A DNA stretch of 64,000 nt from Colwellia sp. TT2012 (GTDB lineage: Bacteria; Pseudomonadota; Gammaproteobacteria; Enterobacterales; Alteromonadaceae): NCBI RefSeq assembly GCF_001440345.1, contig NZ_LJYX01000016.1, positions 1-64,000 on the forward strand, written 5' to 3'. Position numbers and translations under genes: made by a program. Shown piece after piece: positions 41,725-49,926 of this stretch. Each line of letters begins with the position of its first letter. Position 1 is the first letter of the stretch. Below the pieces are notes generated by a model. That model was given only the letters and a program-made list of their open reading frames with translations, did not search any database and was not told the DNA's origin.

Positions 41725-42624
41725 TTAAAAGTAGCCTTCCATTTTTTTCTTCTCCATTGAACCAGAGCTATCGTTATCTATCACGCGCCCTTGTCGTTCC
41801 GAGGTCTTGGTTAATAACATTTCTTGAATAATGGCAGGCAAAGTATCCGCAGTTGACTCAACCGCGCCCGTTAGTGGGTAACAACCTAGCGTTCTAAAAC
41901 GCACACTCTTCATTTGAATTTCTTCATCTTCACCAATGGGCATACGATCATCATCCACCATGATCAAGGTACCGTCACGCTCAACCACAGGACGTACCTT
42001 GGCTAAATAAAGCGACACAATAGGAATACTTTCTAAATAGATGTACTGCCAAATATCAAGTTCAGTCCAGTTAGATAACGGGAATACACGGATGCTTTCG
42101 CCTTTATGGACTTTACCATTGTAGATATTCCACAATTCAGGCCGTTGGTTTTTTGGATCCCAGCGATGGTTTTTATCACGAAAAGAATACACACGTTCTT
42201 TCGCACGTGATTTTTCTTCATCACGACGGGCGCCACCAAAAGCGGCATCAAAACCGTATTTATTAAGCGCTTGTTTCAAGCCCTGCGTTTTCATGACGTC
42301 AGTATGGGTAGCACTACCGTGGGTAAATGGCCCCATGCCCATAGCCATGCCTTCAGGGTTTTGATGGACAAGCAATTCAAAGCCATACTCTTTCGCTATT
42401 TTATCGCGAAAGGCTATCATTTCTTTAAATTTCCAGTTGGTGTCAACATGCAATAACGGGAAAGGAATTTTACCTGGGGCAAAAGCCTTACGCGCCAAAT
42501 GTAGTAATACCGCAGAGTCTTTACCGACAGAATAGAGCATTACTGGGTTATCAAATTCAGCCGCGACCTCACGAAAAATATGGATAGACTCGGCTTCAAG
42601 TTTTTTTAAATGGGTTAAATTCAT
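41725..42624 (-). CDS. cysD: Sulfate adenylyltransferase subunit 2
   Basis: A 299-residue ATP sulfurylase subunit of the PP-loop family that adenylates sulfate. [18 protein letters not shown] is the PP-motif. [18 protein letters not shown] and [15 protein letters not shown] are CysD signatures. First gene of the sulfate block; the promoter should lie in 42625-42830. Length is normal for the family. Confidence 0.96.
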   Translation of the reverse strand: MNLTHLKKLEAESIHIFREVAAEFDNPVMLYSVGKDSAVLLHLARKAFAPGKIPFPLLHVDTNWKFKEMIAFRDKIAKEYGFELLVHQNPEGMAMGMGPFTHGSATHTDVMKTQGLKQALNKYGFDAAFGGARRDEEKSRAKERVYSFRDKNHRWDPKNQRPELWNIYNGKVHKGESIRVFPLSNWTELDIWQYIYLESIPIVSLYLAKVRPVVERDGTLIMVDDDRMPIGEDEEIQMKSVRFRTLGCYPLTGAVESTADTLPAIIQEMLLTKTSERQGRVIDNDSSGSMEKKKMEGYF

Positions 42625-42707
42625 CTGCTAATACAAACTTTATGAGAAATTAATAAAGCTATAATGACATAAATAGATTTAACTTCCATATAACAAATGC
42701 ATTAAAT

Positions 42708-42746
42708 ATAACTAAAAGTAATAACTAAAAGTAATAACTAAAGGTA
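42708..42746 (+). repeat. Three tandem 13-bp repeats
   Basis: ataactaaaagta occurs twice exactly and once with one change (aaggta). They lie in the A+T-rich leader upstream of cysD, where binding sites could be spaced by about one helix turn plus. Confidence 0.7.
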
Positions 42747-42835
42747 ATAATTAGCTTAGGTTTTTATTATCATGTGTCCTGCAAGCCGCTTTTTTTCCTT
42801 TATTGCCGCTAATGTTTGCCTTTTAAAAGTACAAA

Positions 42836-42859
42836 AAAAGTCAGCCTAGGCTGACTTTT
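42836..42859 (-). terminator. Palindromic terminator behind the ComEA-like gene
   Basis: AAAAGTCAGCC TA GGCTGACTTTT, a perfect 24-bp palindrome with A and T runs on both sides, 22 bp after the ComEA-like stop. It could end transcription in either direction. Confidence 0.75.
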
Positions 42860-42881
42860 AAAGATAATGTCGCCACTGCTA

Positions 42882-43211
42882 TTAAATACTTAAGCGCGAC
42901 TTATTGGCTTTCACTATCTTTGCACCAATACCACTGACCTTAGTTAGTTCATTTATCGATTTAAACGTACCAAACTGCTGGCGATAGACAATAATGGCTT
43001 GAGCTTTGGTATGCCCTATACCTTTTAGACTGAGCAACTGCTCAAAGGTTGACTTATTAATATTAACCATGCTTTGCTGTTGCCTGACCTCGGTTTTACT
43101 CGCTGATACGGAGGGAACATCTTTAGCATGGCTGACGACCGTGCTTATTGACAAGAGTAAAGCTAATGATGCAGTAAATAAAGCTCTAGTAAGTACATTT
43201 AATTTCTTCAT
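42882..43211 (-). CDS. ComEA-like helix-hairpin-helix protein
   Basis: A 109-residue exported protein. Signal peptide (FTASLALLLSISTVVSHA), short linker, then one helix-hairpin-helix pair, VNINKSTFEQLLSLKGIGHTKA and SINELTKVSGIGAKIV, which binds DNA without sequence specificity. In competent gammaproteobacteria such proteins ratchet transforming DNA through the periplasm. No other competence genes are near, so a role is likely from family only. It is divergent from sitA. Confidence 0.88.
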   Translation of the reverse strand: MKKLNVLTRALFTASLALLLSISTVVSHAKDVPSVSASKTEVRQQQSMVNINKSTFEQLLSLKGIGHTKAQAIIVYRQQFGTFKSINELTKVSGIGAKIVKANKSRLSI

Positions 43212-43452
43212 ATAGTTCTTCCTTGATATGGATTATAGAGGTGAATGCCAGTTAAAATTTAACCCTTAAACTGTATGACTAATAAGTCGCTAGCTTAGCT
43301 AGTCACTTACTAGGTTTAGTTGTCATGCTTGCTAAAGTCAAAAATAATTTAGCGCTAACAACACTAAAAAAATGCACGCTTTATCACTAAAAACGTCCAT
43401 GCTCTGATCAGCACTCCCCCCATTGACTTGATAGCTAAGTCAAACAACAATC

Positions 43453-43482
43453 GCAAATGATAATCACTATCATTATCATTGC
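43453..43482 (+). promoter_or_regulatory. Fur box upstream of sitA
   Basis: GCAAATGATAATCACTATC followed by attatcattgc matches overlapping Fur hexamers (GATAAT/ATTATC, consensus GATAATGATAATCATTATC). It lies about 65-95 bp before the sitA start, so iron- or manganese-loaded Fur should repress the transporter. The rest of 43212-43545 shows no other clear site. Confidence 0.8.
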
Positions 43483-43545
43483 CAACTTTATGGTTAACTG
43501 CTAGCATTCATTTATCTCTTTACGCCCCTTAAAAAGGAAAGATAT

Positions 43546-44442
43546 ATGGCGCGAATTTTTTACCTGCTTTTATTGATGATATTACTAACGAGTACCACGA
43601 TGGCAATGGCCGAGCCGACTAAAAAGTTTAAAGTACTCACTAGCTTTACCATTATTGCCGATATAGCAAAAAACATCGCCGGTGACGTAGCTCAAGTTGA
43701 GTCGTTGACTAAAGTCAATGCCGAAATTCATAATTATCAGGTAACGCCGAGTGATATCCGCCGAGCCGTTGATGCTGATTTGCTGTTATACAATGGCTTA
43801 AATTTAGAACGTTGGTTTGACAAGTTTCTTAATAACCTGGCGGGGATTCCTAGAGAAGTGATCAGCAAAAACATTATTCCCTTAGGCATTGGTTTAGGGC
43901 CTTATAAAGGCAAGCCGAATCCCCATGCTTGGATGTCTGCTGACAATGCCATTATTTATATTGACAATGTCCGGGCAGCCTTGGTGAAACATGACCCTAA
44001 AAATACGGCCACTTATAATAACAATGCCAAGATCTACACTGCTAAGTTACAAGCAGAGTTAGCGCCATTAAAGCAGCAACTTAGCCGTATTCCAGCAGAG
44101 CAGCGCTGGTTAGTGACCAGTGAAGGCGCCTTTAGTTACTTGGCCCGAGATTATCAATTAAAAGAGCTGTATTTATGGCCGATTAATGCCGATGCTCAAG
44201 GTACACCACAGCAAATAAGACACGTCATAGATAAAATCAACGCGAATAACATCAACACAATATTTAGTGAAAGTACCGTGTCGGCGAAACCTGCTCAGCA
44301 AGTTGCTCGGGCTACTAACATACACTACGGCGGCGTACTTTATGTCGACTCTTTAAGTAATCAACAAGGTCCTGTACCCAGTTATATCGAGCTGCTCAAA
44401 GTGACTTTAACAACTATACATCAAGGGTTACTCCAGCAATGA
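43546..44442 (+). CDS. sitA: Manganese/iron ABC transporter, substrate-binding protein
   Basis: A 298-residue periplasmic cluster A-I binding protein. After a signal peptide ([16 protein letters not shown]), [26 protein letters not shown] (first His ligand), [15 protein letters not shown] (second His), [12 protein letters not shown] (Glu/region) and [10 protein letters not shown] (Asp) match SitA/YfeA proteins very closely, including [16 protein letters not shown]. It binds Mn(II) or Fe(II). First gene of sitABCD behind a Fur box. AAGGAA precedes the ATG. Confidence 0.93.
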   Translation: MARIFYLLLLMILLTSTTMAMAEPTKKFKVLTSFTIIADIAKNIAGDVAQVESLTKVNAEIHNYQVTPSDIRRAVDADLLLYNGLNLERWFDKFLNNLAGIPREVISKNIIPLGIGLGPYKGKPNPHAWMSADNAIIYIDNVRAALVKHDPKNTATYNNNAKIYTAKLQAELAPLKQQLSRIPAEQRWLVTSEGAFSYLARDYQLKELYLWPINADAQGTPQQIRHVIDKINANNINTIFSESTVSAKPAQQVARATNIHYGGVLYVDSLSNQQGPVPSYIELLKVTLTTIHQGLLQQ

Positions 44443-45317
44443 AAGGTTTAGAAGTTAACAATATTAGTGTCAGCTACAACAATGGTCATTGCGCATTAGT
44501 TAATGCCAGTTTCACCTTACCAATGGGCTCAATTACCGCCTTAGTCGGTATTAATGGTAGCGGTAAATCAACCATGTTCAAAGCCATTATGGGCTTTGTC
44601 TCTCTCAGCCAAGGTCATGTCGAAATATTAGGGCTAACGGTTAAAAAAGCGTTAAAAAGCAATCTAGTCGCTTATGTGCCGCAAAGTGAAGAAATTGATT
44701 GGCATTTTCCTATCTTGGTTGAAGATGTGGTTATGATGGGACGCTACGGTCATATGAACATGTTTAGGCAAGCGAAAGAAAATGATCACGTACAAGTGAA
44801 GCAAGCATTAGCTCGCGTTAATATGAGTCAATATCGCTACCGTCAAATCAACGAGCTTTCTGGTGGCCAGAAAAAACGCATTTTCCTTGCCAGAGCACTC
44901 GCGCAAGAAAGCCAGGTTATTTTACTCGATGAACCATTCACCGGCATAGATGTACAAACAGAAGAGCAAATAATGGCCTTACTAAGGGGCCTTCGTGACG
45001 AAGGAAAAATCATATTGGTATCAACTCATAATTTAGGCAGTGTGCCTGAGTTTTGCGATAGAACGGTATTCATAAATAAAACCATTTTGGCGCAAGGTGA
45101 AACCAAGCAGGTTTTTACCCAAGAAAACCTGCAAAAAACCTTTGGCGGTGTACTACGTCACTTTGTTTTGACGGGTGATACGCTTCATAAAGATGATGAT
45201 GCTAGGCAAGTGACTATTTTATCCGATGATGAACGTCCGGTAGTGCTTTACGGAGAGCAAGATAACAGTAAATTGCGCCGCCATGCTGATAGCGCCAGTG
45301 AGGTTATTGAACAATGA
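44439..45317 (+). CDS. sitB: Manganese/iron ABC transporter, ATP-binding protein
   Basis: A 292-residue ATPase of the SitB/YfeB type. Walker [10 protein letters not shown], signature [15 protein letters not shown], Walker [13 protein letters not shown] and the switch STHNLGSV are all intact. The C-terminal 50 residues are a polar extension. Overlaps sitA by 4 nt (ATGA) and sitC by 4 nt. Confidence 0.93.
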   Translation: MKGLEVNNISVSYNNGHCALVNASFTLPMGSITALVGINGSGKSTMFKAIMGFVSLSQGHVEILGLTVKKALKSNLVAYVPQSEEIDWHFPILVEDVVMMGRYGHMNMFRQAKENDHVQVKQALARVNMSQYRYRQINELSGGQKKRIFLARALAQESQVILLDEPFTGIDVQTEEQIMALLRGLRDEGKIILVSTHNLGSVPEFCDRTVFINKTILAQGETKQVFTQENLQKTFGGVLRHFVLTGDTLHKDDDARQVTILSDDERPVVLYGEQDNSKLRRHADSASEVIEQ

Positions 45318-46219
45318 TTGCCGAGCTACTTAGCCCCTTTAGCTATGATTACATGGTTACCGCTATGTTTGTCAGTGCCCTAATTGGCGGCGTTTGCGCC
45401 TTTTTATCGGTGTATTTAATGTTAAAAGGTTGGTCGCTGATAGGAGATGCTCTCTCTCATTCTATCGTACCCGGTGTGGCTGGTGCCTATATGTTAGGGC
45501 TACCTTTTGCCCTTGGTGCCTTTTTTTCTGGTGGTTTAGCGGCAACCACCATGTTATTTTTGCAACAAAAATCAAAACTAAAAGTAGATGCCATTATCGG
45601 TTTGATTTTCACCTCCTTTTTTGGCTTAGGGCTATTTATGGTGTCCCTCTCACCAAGCTCAGTCAATATTCAGACCATAGTGCTAGGCAATATCCTAGCA
45701 ATCACCCCACAAGACACGGTGCAATTAGTGCTAATCGGTGGTATTTCTTTAGCAATTTTATTAGTAAAGTGGAAGGATTTGATGGTGGTTTTTTTTGACG
45801 AATACCACGCCCGTAGCATAGGTTTAAACCCTGGGGCACTTAAAATACTGTTCTTTACTTTACTCAGTGCCTCAACTGTGGCGGCGTTGCAAACGGTCGG
45901 TGCTTTTTTAGTGATCGCCATGGTGGTCACCCCTGGGGCAACCGCCTACTTACTCAGCGACCGGTTTGTCAATGTACTTAAACTGAGTGTTGCTATCGGT
46001 ACTAGCAGTGCTTTTTTTGGTGCTTATTTAAGTTACTTTATTGATGGTGCCACCGGCGGCGTTATCGTGTTATTACAGGCAAGTATATTTCTGCTAGCTT
46101 TCGTTTTTGCCCCTAAATATGGTTTGCTCGCCAGTAAGAAAAAAAAGCGTCAAAACTTGAGCCAAAGTGCATTAAACAATAATAAGCCAGAGCAAGAGGT
46201 GAAAAATGTCATTGTTTGA
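45314..46219 (+). CDS. sitC: Manganese/iron ABC transporter, permease
   Basis: A 301-residue integral membrane protein of the ABC-3 permease family with eight or so hydrophobic segments. [21 protein letters not shown] is the conserved ABC-3 motif facing the ATPase. The end is basic and polar. It overlaps sitD by 14 nt. The two permeases are paralogues and should form a heterodimer. Confidence 0.92.
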   Translation: MIAELLSPFSYDYMVTAMFVSALIGGVCAFLSVYLMLKGWSLIGDALSHSIVPGVAGAYMLGLPFALGAFFSGGLAATTMLFLQQKSKLKVDAIIGLIFTSFFGLGLFMVSLSPSSVNIQTIVLGNILAITPQDTVQLVLIGGISLAILLVKWKDLMVVFFDEYHARSIGLNPGALKILFFTLLSASTVAALQTVGAFLVIAMVVTPGATAYLLSDRFVNVLKLSVAIGTSSAFFGAYLSYFIDGATGGVIVLLQASIFLLAFVFAPKYGLLASKKKKRQNLSQSALNNNKPEQEVKNVIV

Positions 46220-47111
46220 ACCCCTATTAACCAATAGTTACTTAGCTTTATTATTAGAGCCTCTGCAATTTACCTTTATGGTGCAAGCCTTCATCCTAGT
46301 GATACTGATAGCGATACCAACCGCCCTATTGTCTTGCTTTTTGGTACTCAAAGGCTGGTCATTAATGGGCGACGCCATTTCACATTCAATCTTACCTGGG
46401 GTAGTTATCGCTTATATCATGGCAATCCCCTATGCCATAGGGGCCTTTATCGCAGGCATTTTTTGTGCGCTAGCCACTGGTTATATTAAGGATAATTCGC
46501 GTTTAAAAGAAGATACCGTAATGGGGGTAGTGTTTTCTAGCCTGTTTGCCTTAGGTCTAGTAATGATGAGTAAAATTGAAACGGGTGTCCATCTGGACCA
46601 TATTTTATTTGGTGATCTTTTAGGACTGAGTTGGGAAAATATTATAGAATCAGCCGTCATCTCAATAGCTGTGATTGGCTTTATCGTGGTTAAAGGTAAA
46701 GACTTAGTGGTTTATGTCTTTGATCACCAGCATGCAAAAGCCATTGGTTTATCGGTAAAGTTTTTACATTACAGCTTACTGGTCACCTTATCTTTAACAA
46801 TCGTCGCATCATTAAAAGTGGTTGGCATGATTTTAGTGATCTCTTTATTGATAGCGCCAGGTGCTATTGCCTTTTTACTAAGCAACCACTTTAATCGCAT
46901 GCTTTATTTAGCGGTAGCCATTTCGATTTTTTGCTCAGTCGCTGGCGTTTATCTGAGTTTCTTTATTGATAGTGCACCCGCGCCAACGATAATATTGCTG
47001 ATGGCAGTGCTTTTTATTCTGGTGTTTAGTTACCAACAAATTAACAGCGCCATGATGAAGAGGCAAGCAAGGTCAAACAGTGACACCAGCACAAAAACGT
47101 CCGCATGGTGA
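46206..47111 (+). CDS. sitD: Manganese/iron ABC transporter, second permease
   Basis: A 301-residue ABC-3 permease, paralogue of SitC, with GWSLMGDAISHSILPGVVIAY as the corresponding motif. It closes the sitABCD operon. No clear terminator is seen before the convergent redoxin gene at 47152. Confidence 0.92.
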   Translation: MSLFEPLLTNSYLALLLEPLQFTFMVQAFILVILIAIPTALLSCFLVLKGWSLMGDAISHSILPGVVIAYIMAIPYAIGAFIAGIFCALATGYIKDNSRLKEDTVMGVVFSSLFALGLVMMSKIETGVHLDHILFGDLLGLSWENIIESAVISIAVIGFIVVKGKDLVVYVFDHQHAKAIGLSVKFLHYSLLVTLSLTIVASLKVVGMILVISLLIAPGAIAFLLSNHFNRMLYLAVAISIFCSVAGVYLSFFIDSAPAPTIILLMAVLFILVFSYQQINSAMMKRQARSNSDTSTKTSAW

Positions 47112-47151
47112 ACTGATGTCATGAGCCAGTCAGTGCCAACTTATCAGCAAC

Positions 47152-47679
47152 CTAGTGCCAAATTATTTTACTTAATTGCGCTTGCCCTTCAGCTAAAGTC
47201 ATTTGTATCACTTTATTATCTTCATCAACACTGATTAATCGCGGTATGCCGCCACCAGCAAACCTTTTATAAATACTACGGTCTTCATCAATCGCTAGTG
47301 CGACGTTAATACCATGTTTATCTCGCCAAGCTTTAACCGTTGCAGCACCTTCTTCTCTAGCAATAGCAACAATTTCTATGCTGTTATCTTCGAGTAAAGG
47401 CGAGTTATTTAACGCAGCCAGTAAGCGGTTAGAATCCGTACACCAGGTAGCAAAGAGCACAATTAACTTTTTCTTATCACGGCGATGTAAATTTATTTCA
47501 ACACCATCAATGGTGGTAATCGAATGAATGGGTAATATATCCCCGCTAGTAATATATTCAGGGAATGTCTTGGGTTCAGTATTGACCAATACACCTGGGC
47601 TTTGACATGCCGACAGGACTAACCAAAAACAAGTTAACGTGCTTACTTTAAGAGTATTATTAATGAGCTGCTTTAACAT
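47152..47679 (-). CDS. Thioredoxin-like lipoprotein with single active-site Cys
   Basis: A 175-residue TlpA/redoxin-like protein. The N terminus (TCFWLVLSACQSP) is a lipoprotein signal with Cys in LSAC. The fold is thioredoxin-like: LIVLFATWCTDSNRLLAAL, then IVAIAREEGAATVKAWRDKHG and the cis-Pro loop GGIPRLISVD. The active site reads WCTDS rather than WCxxC, so the resolving Cys is missing. It may be a monothiol reductant, a peroxidase-like or purely a binding protein. It lies convergent to sitD and upstream of the fumC terminator on the other side. Confidence 0.8.
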   Translation of the reverse strand: MLKQLINNTLKVSTLTCFWLVLSACQSPGVLVNTEPKTFPEYITSGDILPIHSITTIDGVEINLHRRDKKKLIVLFATWCTDSNRLLAALNNSPLLEDNSIEIVAIAREEGAATVKAWRDKHGINVALAIDEDRSIYKRFAGGGIPRLISVDEDNKVIQMTLAEGQAQLSKIIWH

Positions 47680-47774
47680 GTAAAAATCCCTGTGTAGTCG
47701 GTGTTATGGCTTTAATCGTTGTTAATGCCGTAAATAGTACCGCAAAATATGCTCAAGTGATAAGTTGTTATCAT

Positions 47775-47799
47775 AAAAAAAACGCCGCAGCGTTTTTTT
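47775..47799 (-). terminator. Terminator behind fumC
   Basis: AAAAAAACGCcgcaGCGTTTTTTT, a short G+C stem within A and T runs, 28 bp after the fumC stop. It can work on both strands. Confidence 0.8.
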
Positions 47800-47826
47800 A
47801 TCAGTTAGTACGGATAACTACCGTAC

Positions 47827-49203
47827 TTATAAACCACCATAAGTCAGTTTGGTTGGCTCAAGTAATCGTTCTAACTCGGTGCGAGACAGTTCGGTATGTT
47901 CTTCAGCTACATCAATGATTGGACGATTTTCTTTATAGGCCAATTTTGCGATTTCGGCCGCCTTGGTATAGCCAATTAACGGGTTAAGGGCGGTGACTAA
48001 AATAGGATTCCGGGCTAAGGCCTTAGTTAAGTTATCGGCACGAACGGTAAAGCTGGCAATGGCCTTTTCCGCCAAAAGTTCGCTGACATTACTGAGTAAC
48101 TTGATGCTATTAAGTAAGTTATGCGCCACCATGGGTAACATAACATTCAACTCGAAATTACCTGACTGACCACCAATGGTGATAGCCGCATCATTCCCTA
48201 TCACTTGCGCAGCGACCATAGCTGCCGCCTCAGGAATAACGGGGTTAACCTTACCGGGCATAATTGACGAGCCTGGTTGTAGCGCTTCTAACTCTATCTC
48301 CCCTAAACCAGCTAAGGGACCAGAGTTCATCCAGCGTAAATCATTGGCAATTTTCATAATAGAAACAGCAAGGGTTTTTAATTGCCCAGATAAAGCCACA
48401 GCGGTATCTTGAGTGCCTATCAGGAAAAAAAAGTTATCACCTGCTTTAAAGGTTAAACCGGTAGTGCCACTCAGTTGGCGAGCAAATTCATCGGCAAAAT
48501 CCACATGGGCATTTATGCCGGTACCCACCGCGGTGCCCCCTTGAGCAAGTAATTGTAATTTTGGCTGAAGACTACGCAATAAATGAATATTTTGCTCAAT
48601 CTGACTAGCCCAACTCAGTAAACTTTGACTAAAACGCACCGGCATAGCATCCATTAAGTGGGTACGGCCAGTTTTAACATAACTGTCCAGATCTTGCGCT
48701 TTCACTTCAATAGTTTGTTGTAATAGCACTAAAGCGGGCAACAATTTTCGCTCAAGCGCAATGGCGGCACTGATATGGATAGTACTCGGAATGACATCAT
48801 TACTACTTTGACCACAATTAACGTGATCATTAGCACTGACCGGCTCGCCCAGCTTTAAAGTCGCTAAATGAGCAATCACTTCGTTGGCATTCATATTCGA
48901 GCTAGTACCAGAGCCCGTTTGATAAATATCAACCGGGAAGTGCTGTAATACGTTAGCGGAATTAAGTAGGTCATGCACAGCAGCAATGATTCCTTGGCCA
49001 AGGTCTTTAGAAATCAAACCTAATTTAATATTAGCCGCGGCCGCAGCTGCTTTCACCATTAATAATGCCCGGATAAACTCTTCCGGCATAGTCTGACCAC
49101 TGATGGGAAAGTTGTTAATGGCTCGTTGGGTTTGCGCGCCATAAAAGGCTTCAGCAGGTACCGCTAGCTCACCCATGCTATCTTTTTCGATACGTGTTTT
49201 CAT
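47827..49203 (-). CDS. fumC: Class II fumarate hydratase
   Basis: A 458-residue cytoplasmic enzyme of the TCA cycle that hydrates fumarate to malate without an iron-sulfur cluster. SSNMNANEVIA, TGRTHLMDAMPVRFSQ and the superfamily signature GSSIMPGKVNPV are present. AAGGAG lies 8 nt before the ATG. FumC is often used when iron is short, and its neighbours here are Fur-box genes, but no Fur box is seen before fumC itself. Confidence 0.95.
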   Translation of the reverse strand: MKTRIEKDSMGELAVPAEAFYGAQTQRAINNFPISGQTMPEEFIRALLMVKAAAAAANIKLGLISKDLGQGIIAAVHDLLNSANVLQHFPVDIYQTGSGTSSNMNANEVIAHLATLKLGEPVSANDHVNCGQSSNDVIPSTIHISAAIALERKLLPALVLLQQTIEVKAQDLDSYVKTGRTHLMDAMPVRFSQSLLSWASQIEQNIHLLRSLQPKLQLLAQGGTAVGTGINAHVDFADEFARQLSGTTGLTFKAGDNFFFLIGTQDTAVALSGQLKTLAVSIMKIANDLRWMNSGPLAGLGEIELEALQPGSSIMPGKVNPVIPEAAAMVAAQVIGNDAAITIGGQSGNFELNVMLPMVAHNLLNSIKLLSNVSELLAEKAIASFTVRADNLTKALARNPILVTALNPLIGYTKAAEIAKLAYKENRPIIDVAEEHTELSRTELERLLEPTKLTYGGL

Positions 49204-49299
49204 AAAATACTCCTTGAATAAATTCTTTAGTGAAAGAATAAGACATTGTCTTAAAAATGATTGTTAGTAATAGCCATTAACAGTGGCTGCTAACAATGG

Positions 49300-49322
49300 T
49301 TGTTAACAGTCACTGTTAACAA
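49300..49322 (+). terminator. 23-bp palindrome at the end of the small Fur-box gene
   Basis: TTGTTAACAGT c ACTGTTAACAA, perfect 11-bp arms around one base, overlapping the stop codon of the gene at 49316. The flanks repeat ttaacagtggc and aacaatg motifs. Possible terminator for either side, or a protein binding site. Confidence 0.4.
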
Positions 49323-49687
49323 TGAAAGTATTGACTGGTTATATTTAATTCTAGCCATAAATGCCGTAAACGCTTCTTACTTGCTTCACATTGGCTAATA
49401 CGATTTAAGTCAGTTAGAGGGCGGTAAATATTATCTAAACAAAGTTGCCGCCAGTGCTCAGATAATAAATTATCGCAAATAGCATCAAGCAGTAGGCGGA
49501 ATTGTCCTTGATATAGTTGCCAACGGGCGTCTTCACTAACATTGATATCACTAGCAGTAAACAGTGTTTGCTCTGCCATGAGCCAAAAAGAAAGTAATTG
49601 TGGGTTATCTTCATCCTCAGCATAACGGACCTTTTGACGAACACTGTTAATCGCCGTTGTTTGTATTTCGAAGTAGGTAAAAATCAC
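49316..49687 (-). CDS. Small protein behind a Fur box, function unknown
   Basis: A 123-residue protein. I take GTG 49687 as start (GGGGG 5 nt upstream), since the longer frame to 49780 would run through the Fur box. The sequence (MIFTYFEIQTTAINSVRQKVRYAEDEDNPQ) is mainly helical, without signal peptide or membrane segment. WQLYQGQFRLLLDAICDNLL and HWRQLCLDNIYRPL form amphipathic helices, with four Cys overall. I do not recognise the family. The Fur box just upstream predicts expression under iron limitation. Confidence 0.65.
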   Translation of the reverse strand: MIFTYFEIQTTAINSVRQKVRYAEDEDNPQLLSFWLMAEQTLFTASDINVSEDARWQLYQGQFRLLLDAICDNLLSEHWRQLCLDNIYRPLTDLNRISQCEASKKRLRHLWLELNITSQYFHC

Positions 49688-49702
49688 ACATAAACCCCCA
49701 TT

Positions 49703-49721
49703 GCAAATGATTCTCATTATC
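49703..49721 (-). promoter_or_regulatory. Fur box upstream of the small gene
   Basis: Minus strand GATAATGAGAATCATTTGC matches 15 or 16 of 19 positions of the Fur consensus GATAATGATAATCATTATC. It lies some 15-35 bp before the proposed GTG start. Confidence 0.7.
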
Positions 49722-49926
49722 ATACAATAGATTTTACCGTTAAACAATGACGACAATGAAAGAGCAACGCTATTCAGCACTACCTATTGACCATGAACAA
49801 TGACCGCCACTAATGACTGTAACGAATGAAAAGCAATAAAATACAACTAAAGCATTTATCTACTAGCGCTTTAGCCTTAGAATAGCGGTCATTATTGTTT
49901 CGCCTGTTAATTAGTGTAAGGAAATC

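Noticed and set aside
45394-45798. Alternative + frame of 134 codons in sitC
   Set aside because: The sitC frame has clear ABC-3 permease motifs over the same bases.
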